Below are positions 20,881 through 31,600 of a stretch of DNA of 64,000 bases, piece after piece. Every line of letters begins with the position of its first letter. Positions within the stretch are counted from its first letter, which is position 1. The translations under genes and the position numbers were made by a program. The DNA is from Isochrysis galbana (taxonomy: Eukaryota > Haptophyta > Isochrysidales > Isochrysidaceae), in the NCBI GenBank assembly GCA_018136815.1, contig CM030934.1:5095587-5159586 (forward strand), written 5' to 3'. The notes beneath the pieces are model-generated. The model worked only from the letters and a program-made list of their open reading frames with translations. It did no database searches and had not been told where the DNA came from.

Positions 20881-23127
20881 ATGGAGGCAGAGCCCACGCG
20901 GGCCGTACGCGCAGCCTTCTCGTCCACCACCGTCCGCGTCTACCAGGCGTACAACCAGGCGATCGCAGAGGCTGCTCTGGCAGCGCAGGCACTCGTCCCA
21001 CCATCGAGCGAGGAGAGGATGACCTCGATTAAGCTATCAGCTGTGTGCATGGGGTATAGATGCGGCTGGGCAAGCGAGGACAAGAACCAGACGCGAATCC
21101 TCGCAATTGATCTCGACCGCCGCTTCTTCGATCAGCTGCTGTGCGACGCTGTGCTTGCGCATGAGGAGAAGAAGACAGCCGAGGATTCGGCGGCTTCTGA
21201 GGTGATTGTTCAGTGGGATCCGGAGCGCGTCTTCGAGCTGTCCTCGACCCGTCGAGAGGCCTACACGCGCCCGCTCGCAGCTGTGCGATCGCTGCAGCTT
21301 GGCTTGCGTGGCTCAGCCGCCGTTGCTTATGCCACCCGGAGCATTGTGAAAATCACGGATGTCACGTCTGCATTCCGTAGCATAGGGGCACATTTGGCTG
21401 TGGGGGATCTAAAAGGTGCAAAGCAGATTTTACCAGTTGAGACGGTCTACCCGCTACCAGCAGGATGCACGGTAACAGGACCGGAGGCACGAATTGGGTC
21501 ACCCTCAGCCATTGTGCGGGGCGTTCAGGAGGTTGTCGTGGATTGTTCGATCCTCGAGGGTGGTGGCCAGATCATCAGAACAACGCTCGGCCTCGCCTGG
21601 CTCTTATTTAGCCGCGGTGGTGAGAGAATCACCGAGGGACGACAATCAAAATTAAGGGTCGTGCATGCCACACCTGCGATGCTGGGCCCCACCGTCGCGA
21701 TGCCAAGTCCATCTTGCTTACGATTGACAAAGATTCGTGCGGGGCGTTCGACGCCAGGTCTCGCAGCTCAGCACCTTGAAAGTGTCCACCTGGCGGCGAT
21801 ACTCGGGGGATTGAGCGTCCACGGTGCCATCCTAAAGTCGACTGAGCTGACAGTGCACGCTGCAAGAGTTTGGCACAGCTGCAACGACCTATGCGTAGAG
21901 GCCAGAGTTAAGGGGGCCGGCTCCACCATGCTCATGCTCCAAGCCGCCCTGCCGCCGCTAATTTTTTGCGCTCCGATTGGCACACATCTCGTACTGCGAG
22001 GTGGCACTGATGCTGCCTTTGCCCCGCCAGTCGACCATACCCGCCTCGTGCTTGTGCCACTATTGCGTCTCTTTGGGGTGCAGCTCTCGTTGCATTTGGT
22101 CAGCCGTGGCTTCTTTCCACGCGGCGGCGGAGAAGTGCATGTGAATGCATGCGTGGCGCAACTGCAGGAAACGTACCATGGCATTATGAATACAAAGCAT
22201 GGATATAATTCATCGGCTGGGAGTGCCCGAGAGTCTCCAATAACACTATCTCCAGTGGACATGCTTGATCGCGGCACGCCGACTATCGTTAGGGCATCAA
22301 TCGCGTGTGAAATAGGAGCGGAAGCAGACGCACATGCACTTGGGTTGGCATTGCGGCCTCGACTCGCGCGAGCTGCGGGATTGCTAGTCGACGCTGTTGA
22401 GCTTACTGTTGAGGTGGCCGATCCATGGGCGGCCAGGGAGCGCGCTCGTCTACGAACACAGAGCGCAGGCGGAGACGAGTACGGTGCGAGAGGAGCACCG
22501 GGAACAGCCCGCGCGCACACAGGTGCCTCACAAACAGGAGGACCCGATGCAAGTCGGCGGAGGGAAATCAGCACGCAAATCGCGGTCCACACGTCCACGT
22601 CGTGCGTGCTGAGTGTGAACCATTTAGGCCCGCTCTCTGATGCACCTCTTTTACCTGGTGGGGGCGTTCGCCACAACGCAGTGGGCTATTGCAAGAGAGA
22701 GACGGACAACCACTACACAGATTGCGTAGATACCCGCGCTGCGCCAGCGCAGCCTACACCCACGCAGCCTGTACCCACGCAGCCCGCGGAGGCATGTGCT
22801 GAGAAGCTCTGCCGAAAGTTGACATCACTCTTGGCGAGTGGCGCTTGTGCGGACGAGCACACAGTTGACCAGCTTGTTATCTTCATGGCCCTAGCAAAAG
22901 GTCGATCACGCTTGCTCGCACCTCCACGATCCATGCTGAGCACCTTGCACCTTGAAACGGTTGCGGCAGTTGCAGCTGAGATGACGGGCGCGAAAATCCT
23001 TATACGAGAGGCAGTAGATGCAAAAATGCCCGTAGCTGTTGAGGCGGGAGCCATAGCTGAGGATGATAAGTGCTCGTACCCTTGCCTCTTGGTAGAGTGC
23101 CATGGCATAGGTCGCCCGCTATCTTGA
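20881..23127 (+). CDS. DUF4291 fused to RNA 3'-terminal phosphate cyclase (RtcA)
   Basis: Single exon, 748 residues from ATG 20881. Residues about 10-200 match DUF4291: TVRVYQAYNQAIAEAALAA, ERMTSIKLS, YRCGW, ILAIDLDRRFFD, VQWDPER, LQLGLRG, KITDVT, LPVETVYPLP. Residues about 215-740 are an RtcA cyclase: VDCSILEGGGQIIRTTLGLA, KIRAGRSTPGLAAQHL, GAGSTMLMLQAALPPL, RGFFPRGGGEVHV, and DEHTVDQLVIFMALA, which holds the catalytic His (H660). RtcA converts RNA 3'-phosphate to 2',3'-cyclic phosphate with ATP; the related Rcl1 lacks this His, so an active enzyme is likely. A Gly/Arg-rich insert lies at about 525-570 and an Ala/Pro/Thr tract at about 620-635. The fusion suggests DUF4291 works on RNA ends too (inference). 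Confidence 0.88.
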   Translation: MEAEPTRAVRAAFSSTTVRVYQAYNQAIAEAALAAQALVPPSSEERMTSIKLSAVCMGYRCGWASEDKNQTRILAIDLDRRFFDQLLCDAVLAHEEKKTAEDSAASEVIVQWDPERVFELSSTRREAYTRPLAAVRSLQLGLRGSAAVAYATRSIVKITDVTSAFRSIGAHLAVGDLKGAKQILPVETVYPLPAGCTVTGPEARIGSPSAIVRGVQEVVVDCSILEGGGQIIRTTLGLAWLLFSRGGERITEGRQSKLRVVHATPAMLGPTVAMPSPSCLRLTKIRAGRSTPGLAAQHLESVHLAAILGGLSVHGAILKSTELTVHAARVWHSCNDLCVEARVKGAGSTMLMLQAALPPLIFCAPIGTHLVLRGGTDAAFAPPVDHTRLVLVPLLRLFGVQLSLHLVSRGFFPRGGGEVHVNACVAQLQETYHGIMNTKHGYNSSAGSARESPITLSPVDMLDRGTPTIVRASIACEIGAEADAHALGLALRPRLARAAGLLVDAVELTVEVADPWAARERARLRTQSAGGDEYGARGAPGTARAHTGASQTGGPDASRRREISTQIAVHTSTSCVLSVNHLGPLSDAPLLPGGGVRHNAVGYCKRETDNHYTDCVDTRAAPAQPTPTQPVPTQPAEACAEKLCRKLTSLLASGACADEHTVDQLVIFMALAKGRSRLLAPPRSMLSTLHLETVAAVAAEMTGAKILIREAVDAKMPVAVEAGAIAEDDKCSYPCLLVECHGIGRPLS

Positions 23128-23469
23128 TCTTGGCTACCAAGAGTTCAACTATTTTTAGAAGTAAAAAGCGATAGACAACCTGAAGACGCATGGGAAGCAC
23201 ACGAAACCGCGAAACGACCTAGAGGTCGAAACCATACCGATAACATACCTCAAAAGGCCCTCCTGGAACACGCATCCGAAACCGGGCCTATGGTAGTGTA
23301 CCAGGGCCGCACCCCCAACACCAAACAAAAAGGAAGGAGGGGGGGAAGGCGAGGATACGGGGCAACGGGAGGAAGGAGTGATGACGGGTGAAGGTAGAAT
23401 GTACCTGACTAGCGATAGGTGTGTAGCCCTGAATCTTCAGATTTTTTTTAGAATTAAAAAGCGATAGGA

Positions 23470-23852
23470 TCAACCTACTTTTATAGGTGGGGGTCAATGG
23501 GGGCCTCGCGCCCCCCTCTCTCCATCGCGGACACCCCCCGGGGTGGGCCCGTACATTCAACCTTATAGCCCCTGCCAGAGGGCAGGGGCTGGGCAATCAT
23601 CATGTGGCCCAGACCCCTAGTGGGCGCGGGCCGCGAGCCGCACTCCCAGGCCCGCATGGGCCAGCTCTCGTACTGCCCCCACCCCCCATCCCTGGCTGGT
23701 CGCCAGGCAGACAGGGGACTCAGGGCGGCACCCAAGGCCAGCGAGGCGAGCGAGGGAGAGGCAGGGGGGGGCCAGGGGCTGAGCCCCAGCCTCCACTGCC
23801 CCCTGAGCTGCCCCTGCTTGCCCTCTGGGCGCCCCTGAAGGACATCTGAGAG
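23470..23852 (+). repeat. Hairpin repeat family, 380-bp subfamily (copy 5)
   Basis: Begins TCAACCTACTTTTATAGGTG and is near-identical over its length to 54570-54946 in the same orientation, including GGCCTCGCGCCCCCC, CAGGGGCTGGGCAATCATCA, GACCCCTAGTGGGCGCGGGC and GGGGCTGAGCCCCAGCC. Confidence 0.85.
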
Positions 23853-23864
23853 TAGGGCAACGAA

Positions 23865-24213
23865 AGGTGCGGGACTTCTACCGTCCCCGCTCTGACACTT
23901 GTGACTTCTAATAACCCCCGCACTGGGACTTTTGATGGCCCGCACCTTGACAGCACGCGCCAAGGTGTACGGGCAGGTGCAGGTGCATTGAGGGCTGTCG
24001 TATTGGTACCGGGCTAGTGGGAGTAGTGGTACTAATGCTCAGTTATTTTAAAAAGCGATAGGGTCATGGAGCGCGCGCCGCCGCTCCCGCCTCTTCCCGC
24101 TCCGCCTACCCGCCCAAGGTGCGGGACTTCTACCGTCCCCGCTCTGACACTTGTGACTTCTAATAACCCCCCCCTCCTCCGCGCCAAAGGCGCGGGACTT
24201 CTACCGTCCCCAT
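23865..24213 (+). repeat. 56-bp direct repeat, two full copies and one partial
   Basis: A segment starting AAGGTGCGGGACTTCTACCG and ending CTTCTAATAACCCCC occurs at 23865-23920 and 24116-24171. A partial third copy (GGCGCGGGACTTCTACCGTC) starts near 24190. The spacing is irregular. Origin unknown. Confidence 0.75.
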
Positions 24214-24266
24214 TGTGACTGACCCCCCTAAGCCACGCATTTCAGTCACACTGGGGGTATCCTCCG

Positions 24267-24578
24267 ATGGCGCTCTTGATGGGCGACTGGAAGTACGACT
24301 TTGCACGGTCGTGGTCCGCGGCAACCAAGAGCGCGGCCGAGAGCCTCCAGCGAGCGGGGAATCGGGAGCTCTACACAGTTGACATCCATCTTCTGAACCG
24401 CACCTCCTTGGCGAGCTATGACGACGCCGCGATCTCTCAGTCCATGATCACACGCATGCTGCAGCTCATTCACACGCTTGCAGGTGGAGTGGCGGTCACT
24501 GGGGCGAAGTGCATCCTGCAGACTCCTGGGGAATCGCTTGCTTCTTCCTTTCAATCAAACGGCGTGGAAACTGTGTGA
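24267..24578 (+). CDS. Hypothetical 103-residue ORF
   Basis: ATG 24267 opens a frame with normal amino-acid composition for the first 72 residues (LMGDWKYDFARSWSAATKS, ELYTVDIHLLNRTSL, SQSMITRMLQLIHTLA). The last 30 residues look less coding-like, and CAG|GTGGAG near 24482 could be a splice donor, so this may be one exon of a larger gene. No family recognised. Confidence 0.35.
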   Translation: MALLMGDWKYDFARSWSAATKSAAESLQRAGNRELYTVDIHLLNRTSLASYDDAAISQSMITRMLQLIHTLAGGVAVTGAKCILQTPGESLASSFQSNGVETV

Positions 24579-24788
24579 AGTCGCCATCCACCCGGCGTGC
24601 TGCCAATGCGCGTGCAAGGGCGGACGTCAGCAGTCTCACGCCCACGTGGTTGCATTCTTCAACTCGGGCAGCGGGCATGGTTGCATTCTTCAACAAGGGA
24701 GGGACGATCGTTCAAGTTGAGGCGCAAACTAGGAGGAAGGCGAGGGCGCCCCCGTCAATGCGCAAATTTTTACTTTGCATACTGTAAG

Positions 24789-25106
24789 ATGTGGATCTAC
24801 GCCCGTAATAACTTATTCGACGATGGCCCCTACGACGTCGTCCCCTTGATGAGTCTCTTGGGTGGCATCACCTTCTGGTTTCTCGTAAGTGCTTCAGGCG
24901 CAGCAATCATCGCGTCGGGGGATGGCCTCACGAGGGTCGGGATCGCGGTCGGGGTGGTCTTGGCGCTGTTCATTCTTCTCCTCTTGGTACTGTGGAAGAC
25001 AAAGTATTTTCGCTTTTACAAGACGGAGAAAATGCAACTGACCTTTGACGCGGAGGCGATATTGAAACGGGAGGCACAGACGAAACACAAGACGTCTTCC
25101 GCTTGA
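24789..25106 (+). CDS. Small two-helix membrane protein
   Basis: 105 residues. Two hydrophobic helices: about 17-45 (VVPLMSLLGGITFWFLV) and about 52-72 (VGIAVGVVLALFILLLLVLW). A basic/acidic soluble tail follows (KTKYFRFYKTEK). The open frame extends upstream to 24597 without a convincing start, so an additional N-terminal exon is possible. No family recognised; membrane location follows from the two hydrophobic segments. Confidence 0.5.
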   Translation: MWIYARNNLFDDGPYDVVPLMSLLGGITFWFLVSASGAAIIASGDGLTRVGIAVGVVLALFILLLLVLWKTKYFRFYKTEKMQLTFDAEAILKREAQTKHKTSSA

Positions 25107-25651
25107 TGGGTCCCCGTGTTTATGTCAACCCCCGAGTTAGGGGCGAAGTTAGGGGTCAGTAGAAATTATATACCTAAAAAGCCGGGAGGGGCGTGACAAA
25201 AAAAGGGAACCTCGAGTTGCACCTTCTTGGGTCAGAGGGGCGCCCTCTCGCGGGCACTTCAGGTGCGCGGCGTCAAGCATGGCCTGATCTTCCGGCGCGG
25301 CGGGGGTGGCGGCAGGAGGGGAGGGGTAGCGGCGCGCGCTCCATGTCCCTATTTTTTAAAGATAGTTGCACCCCGGAGTTGAAAACCTGACCTCATCAAT
25401 CACCGCTCACGATCATATGTTATATTTTCAGTTTGTTAGCCTAAGCCCGCATGGTGGATGTAGGAGCACTGAACGGTGGAAAGTAGAGAAGAGAGAGAGT
25501 CGGAAGCTCCGCCCTATCCTACGCTCCCCGCCCCGCCCACGTCACCTGGCTGTTGCGGACAACCCCTTGCCACTGCCCCGGGGGCCGGCATCCGCCCGTA
25601 GCACTAAGCGCGCATGCACGACAGACCGGAAAACGGGGGTCGGGGGGGAGG
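25107..25651. other. Intergenic region
   Basis: Mostly the 3' flank of the minus-strand kinesin gene. No gene or repeat recognised apart from a short AAAAAGCC element near 25171, similar to one at 54514. Confidence 0.4.
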
Positions 25652-28600
25652 TCACGGCTCGTGTGACGTGGCAAGATAGGCAAAGTGGAGTGGTGGGTCA
25701 ATGTGCGGCGAAGGCGTGCGGCCCGACTCGCGCGCGAAGCGCACGAACTTCTCGCCTGCAGGTCTCGCACCGCCTCGCCGGGCTCGGACTCCGTCGCGTG
25801 CCTCGCGGAAGGCTAGCTCGAGCTGGCTGCGAAGGTACTCCACCTCTGCGAGAGCCTGCTGCGCCTTGCCCTCCGCTCGCTCAGCCAGCTTGCGCATCGC
25901 CTGGGCTTCCTCACTGAGCTCGCCTGCCGCCCGCCTAGCGTCCTCCGCCTGGGCCTTTGCGAGCCGCCCCTCAGCTTCCCGCGCTGCAGCCTTGGCGCGA
26001 GCCTCGCACAATAGTTGCTCGTATTCGCTACGCAGCGCCTCCTTCTCCTCTGCTGCACTTGCGAGCGCCATCTCGGCGCGCGCCTCAGCAGCCTCTGCTG
26101 CCTCACGCGCTGCCTCCACGGCACGAGTCATCGCGAGCCGCCGACCTTCACGCGCGATCAGCTCTCGTGCTGCCGCACGGACAGCCGCGTCGTCCATACC
26201 ACGACGTGCTGTCTCGTCGCTAACCATCGCCACCGCTGCCTTAGCTGTGTCGTCAGCTAGTTCGCGCTCCGCCATCGCGGCGCGAAGCCTCTCCTCCGCA
26301 AGGTGCCGTGCAGCGTTTGCATCTGAGGCAAGGGAGCATGCGTTCGAAAGCTGCGAGCTCAGCATGTCGCATCGCTCTCGTAATGTCACCGACTCAACCT
26401 CCCATTTGCTTGCCGCCGCTTCAGCTGACTGCGTCAAAATTACCCGCTTTTCCGCCTCTGCCGCCTCGCGTGCGGCGGCCGCTGCCCGCCCTTCCATTTC
26501 CGCCGCCCGGCCCTCGGCTGCCATTGCTCGACCCTCGGCGGCCTCCGCTCGAGCTCGCGCTGCTGCTTCAGCAGCCTTCGAAGCCATCAGCTGTATTTCC
26601 GTTTGCGCAGCACGGGATGCGGATACGTCTGCGTCAGATTGCGACATCGCCATCTTTTCTTGCATGGCGATCAGGCGATGTTCAGCTGTGGTCGCTCGCT
26701 CTAGAAGAATGGTCGCTCGAACTTCTGCCACTGCGGCTCTGTCGCGTTCAGTGGCGGCTCGTGCATCTGCATCGTTCAGTGCCTCCTCCAAGAGCGCCAC
26801 CTCTGTTGCCGCTGCAGCTATTGCCGCAATGCGTGTTTTCTCCGCCTCGCGTTCACGTTGGTTCCGCTGCTGCTGCTCGCATCGTAGCTCCTCGCGCGCA
26901 CGAGTGGCGAGTTCCTCCGCACTTGAGGCTCTTTCAAGAGCATGATGTTCACGCGCGGTCGCTTCCGCCTGCACCGTACTAGCCTCCGTAGCCGCCACTT
27001 CTGCATCATGTGCGCGTAGCTGGACGGCCTTGAACAAGGCGGCAACTGCCGCTGTGTCTGCTACTAGGTCGCGAACCTGTCCGGCTGCATCGTCCGCGCA
27101 GTCTCCCGCTTGTTTCAAGCTATCGAGGAGTTCGGCGAGCTCGATGCGTGCCCCGTTCTCGGCTAAGGCAAGCGCTCGGCTAGCCTTCTCAGCGCGCAGA
27201 GTAGAATCATTAGCACGAGCTTCGACAGCGGCGACCTCACTTGCCGCCCATTGCCTCGCTTCATTCGCTTGCCTGACCGCCTCTTGCATCGCAGCGCAAG
27301 CCTCCTGAGCCTGTGTGCTAGAGGCTTCAGATTGTGCCGCGGCCTCGCTTCGTGCCTCCAATGCCTCGACGAGAGCGGCCTCCATTCTCGCCTCTGCGGC
27401 CTTCCAGCCCGCTTCGGCTGCCACACGCCTCGCCTCGGCTTCATCTTTGTTTGCCACGGTTGCTGCCATCTGCTCCTCCATTTGCGTAAGCGCATCCTCG
27501 GCATTAGCCGCGCGAATCAGCGCCTGATCCCTCTCAGCCCTAGCATCGGCGGCTGCCTTCTTCTCTACCAACGCCGCCTCTTGCACCTCGCGCACTTCCA
27601 CCGCAAGAGCTGAAGCCTCGCGAGTTGCTTTGTTCGCTATCGACTCGGAGCTATCACGCTCTTCACGGAGCACCACCATCATACTTTCAATCTCAGCCAG
27701 CCGAGCATGCGCCGCCTCCACCTCTGCCCTTGCCTCCGTCGCATTTAACTCTGCGTCGGCACGAGCCCTCTGATGTTTGACGGCCTCCTGTTGCGCAGTT
27801 TGTGCTGCCGACCTCGCGGCTGCTTCAGCAACCTCTGCCTGCAGTCTACCGTGTTCCGAGGTCGCGGCTTTCTGCTCGGCTTCGTCACGAGCTGCCACCG
27901 CCGCATCTGCTACAGCTTGCGCTTTCGTTGCTTTCGCCTCAGCATCGGCGCGAGCGCTCTCATGTTCCGCAGCTTCCTTTTGTGCGTCTTGTGCCGCTGC
28001 TCTTGAGGTCGCGACTTTCTGTTCGGCCTCGTCACGAGCTGCCACCGCCTCGTCTGCTACAGTCTGCGCTTCCACCAGCTTGGCCTCGAGCTCGGCACGA
28101 GCTCGCTGATGATCAACAGCCTCCCTCTGCGCGGCTTGTGCCGCCGCCCTCGAGGTCGCAGCCTGTTGCTCAGCCTCGTCACGAGCTGCCACTGCCTCGT
28201 CTGCTATAGCTCGCGCTTCCACCACGTTGGCCTCGAACTCGGCAAGAGCTCTTTGATGTTCGGCAGCCTCCTGCTGCGCGGCTTGTGCCGCCGCCCTCGC
28301 GGCCGCCTCAGCAACCTCTGCCTGCAGTCTGCCGTTTTCCGAGGTCGCGGCTTTCTGCTCGGCCTCCTCACGAGCTGCCACTGCCGCATCTGCCACAGCC
28401 CGCGCTTCAACCACTTTGGCCTCGAACTCGGCACGAGCTCTCTGATACTCAGCAGCCTCCTGCTGCGCGGCTTGTGCCGTCGCTCTCGAGGTCGTTGCCT
28501 GTTGCTCAGCCTCGTCGCGAGCTCTCAGGTGCTCGGTAGCCTCCTGCTGCGCGGCTTGTGCCGCCGCCCTCGCGGCTGCCTCAGCAACCTCTGCCTGCAT

Positions 28601-31600
28601 TCTGCCGTTTTCCGAGGTCGCGGCTTTCTGCTCGGCCTCGTCACGGAGTGCCACTGCCTCGGCTACGACAACCTGAGCTTCTGCCACCTTGGTCTCAGCG
28701 TCAGCAAGAGCTCTCCGATGCTTTGCAGCTTCTTGCTGGGCGTCTTGTGCCGCTGCTCTTGAGGTCGCGGCTTTCTGCTCGGCCTCGTCACGAGCTATCA
28801 CTGCTTCGTCTGCTACGGCCTGCACTTCAGCCAGCTTGGCCTCGGCGTTAACACGAGCTCTCCGGTGCTCAGCAGCCTCCCTCTGCGAGGCTTGAGCCGC
28901 CGCCCTCGAGGTCGCCGCCTGTTCCTCGGCCTCTTCACGAGCTGCCACTGCCTCATTTGCTACAGTCTGCGCTTCAGCCAGCTTGGCCTCGAGCTCGGCA
29001 CGAACTCTCCGATGCGCAGCAGCCTCCTGCTGCGCGGCTTGTGCCGCCGCCCTCGAGATCGCAGCCTGTTGCTCAGCCTCGTCACGAGCTGCCACTGCCT
29101 CGTCTGCTATAGCTCGCGCTTCCGCCACGTTGGCCTCGAACTCGGCAAGAGCTCTTTGATGTTCGGCAGCCTCCTGCTGCGCGGCTTGTGCCGCCGCCCT
29201 CGCGGCCGCCCCAGCAACCTCTGCCTGCAGCTTGCCGTGTTCCGAGGTCGCGGCCTTCTGCTCGGCCTCCTCACGAGCTGCCACTGCCGCATCTGCTACA
29301 GCCCGCGCTTGAGCTATTTTTGCCTCGAACTCGGCGAGAGCTCTATGATGCTCAGTAGCCTCCTGCTGCGCGGCTTGTGCCGCCGCCCTCGCGGCCTCCT
29401 CAGCAACCGCGGCCAGCAGCCTGCCATGTTCCGAAGTCGCGACTTTCTGCTCGGCCTCTTCTCGAGCTGCCACAGCCTCATCAACTGCCACCCTAGCCCG
29501 CGTCACCTCAGCCTCGGCATCGGCACGAGCCCTGGCGTGCTCGGCGGCTTGTTCCTGCGCGGCCTGTGCCGCTTTTATCGCGACCACTTCGGCCGCCTCG
29601 GCTTCGGCTCTGCGTTGTTCTGCTTTTGCCATCCCATGCTCTGCCTGCTGACGAGCCGTAGCTGCCGCTGCTTCCGCTGCCATCGCTTTATTCAGCCGAG
29701 TCTCCGCGTCCTCTTCGCGCGCGGCGGAAGTTTTGACAGCCATTTTCGCCGCCGCCTCAGATCGTGCTGCTTCAGCCTCGGCCTGTTCGCGGAAGTCAGC
29801 CATTTCGGCTTCGAGCTCCCGGACCCTCCGCAAAGCACTCTGCAAGGCTGCTTCACCGGCAGCGCGTGCCTCTGCGATCCCTTCTGCACGCTCTGCCCAT
29901 AACTTTTTGTCCTCATGCGCGGCGGTTGCTGCCTCGCGCGCGGCCCAGATCGCCTCTAGGCGCACCGCTTCCGAGGCCGCTTCCACTGCGTCGGCGCGCG
30001 CCGTTGCCATGTTTCGTGCCATCTCGCTTTTCCTCAATTCCTCCTCCACGGCCCTGCACCGCAGTGTTGTGTCGGCGACTGAGGCCTGAGCCTCGCCGAG
30101 TAGTTCTCGCACGTTGCTCAACGCCACGAGTGCCTCTTCACGCTCGGCGAGGGCCCGGTCGCGCCTAGCGATCGCCTCGCTCTGGGTCTGTAACGCTCTG
30201 TCACGCTCGGCGGACACTTTGACAAGAAGCTCATCTGCTCCTTCTTTCAGCTTCAATGCCTCGTCGCGCTCAGTCAAAGCCTGGGTAAGGAGCTCGTTCT
30301 TTTCGAACTTGAGTTGCAACGCCGTGTCGCGTTCCGCGGAAACCGAGGCAAAAAGCGCATCTGCTTCAATTTTCCGCTGCGACACTGCCTTCAGAGCGGC
30401 CTCGGCCTCGGCGAGACGCTCGCACATTATCGCCTTCGCCTGCAGTGCCTCATCGCGCTCCGCAGCAGCCGTCGTAGCCAGGATGGTGGCCTGGCGCGTT
30501 CGCTCCGCTGAGACGCCGGATGTAGCCTCAAATTCGGCTTCCATTTCGACAAATGCTGCTTGTGCTTGTCGCCGCGCTGCCGCAGCGTCCTCGCGCGCGG
30601 CCTTCGCCTCGAGTATCGCCTCGCGAGCCTCGGTACGCGCGACCTCGGCATCAAGATGCGCCGCTTGCGCCGTGGCTTGCGCGGCCATCGCCTCCGCCTC
30701 CGCCGCTTGCGCCCTTGCTGTCGCTTGCGCAGCCAGTTCTCTTGCTTGCGCAGCATCCGCTTCGGCCTTGTTGGCATGCGCCATCGCAGATGCATAGCGC
30801 TGTTGATTCCGAATTGCCTCCGCCTCCGCGGAAGCCTTGGCGGCAGCTTCCCCTCCGTGTGCTGCCTCCAACTCCTTCAAGGCCATAGAAGTCGCCGCTT
30901 GCGCCGCAGCCGCTTCCTTGATGGATGCCTTCAGCCCTTCCACCTCGCATCGATATGTTTCAGAAGACCGCCGCCAAAACTCGCACACTTCTGAAGACGC
31001 CCTCTTACTCTTGAGCTCCTCGAGTGCCGCGCTCAATTCGGCGCGCACCTCTAACGTCACAGCCTCCGCGGCAGCCTTCGAGCGGCTCATTGATTCGCAC
31101 TCACTCGCGGCTACTGCCGCAGCCGCCCGCGACTCCTGGAATGCCGCCGCGGCATTCTTAGCTTCCTCGCGTGCCACATTTAATGCACGCACTGCCTCGG
31201 CCGCCTCAGCTTCCGCCCTGGCTTTGGCCCGCCTTAGAGTTTCGGACTCTGCCGCCGCCGCGAGCCTCGATTCCTGGTATGCATGCTCTGCCTCCTTCGC
31301 TGCCTCGCGTGCTGCCGCTAATTCCTTCTGCGCCTCAACCGCCATAGCCTCCGCTTCCGCCTTCGCTCGCCTCATGGACTCGCACTTGGCCGCCGTTGCC
31401 GCAGCCGCCTCGCAAAGTTCCTCTGATGAGGCTTCGGCCCTAGACGCCTCTTCGCGCGCTGCCACAGCCTCATCTTGTGCCTTTGCGGCCGCCGCTTCTG
31501 CAGTAGCCCTAGCTCGGCGCAGTGTTTCGCATTCCGCCGCCGTCTCTGCCGTCATCTTGCGCGCCTCCTCGAGTTCAGAATTCGCATTCCTTATGTCTTC

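Larger units (their letters stand above)
23128..24266. other. Repeat-rich intergenic region
   Basis: No gene. Three copies of a short AT-rich element ending AAAAAGCGATAG lie at about 23150-23175, 23444-23468 and 24043-24061. There is also a LINE-tail-like GAATCTTCAG-T7 (23431-23449), hairpin repeat copy 5 (23470) and a tandemly repeated 56-bp segment (23865 on). Confidence 0.65.
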
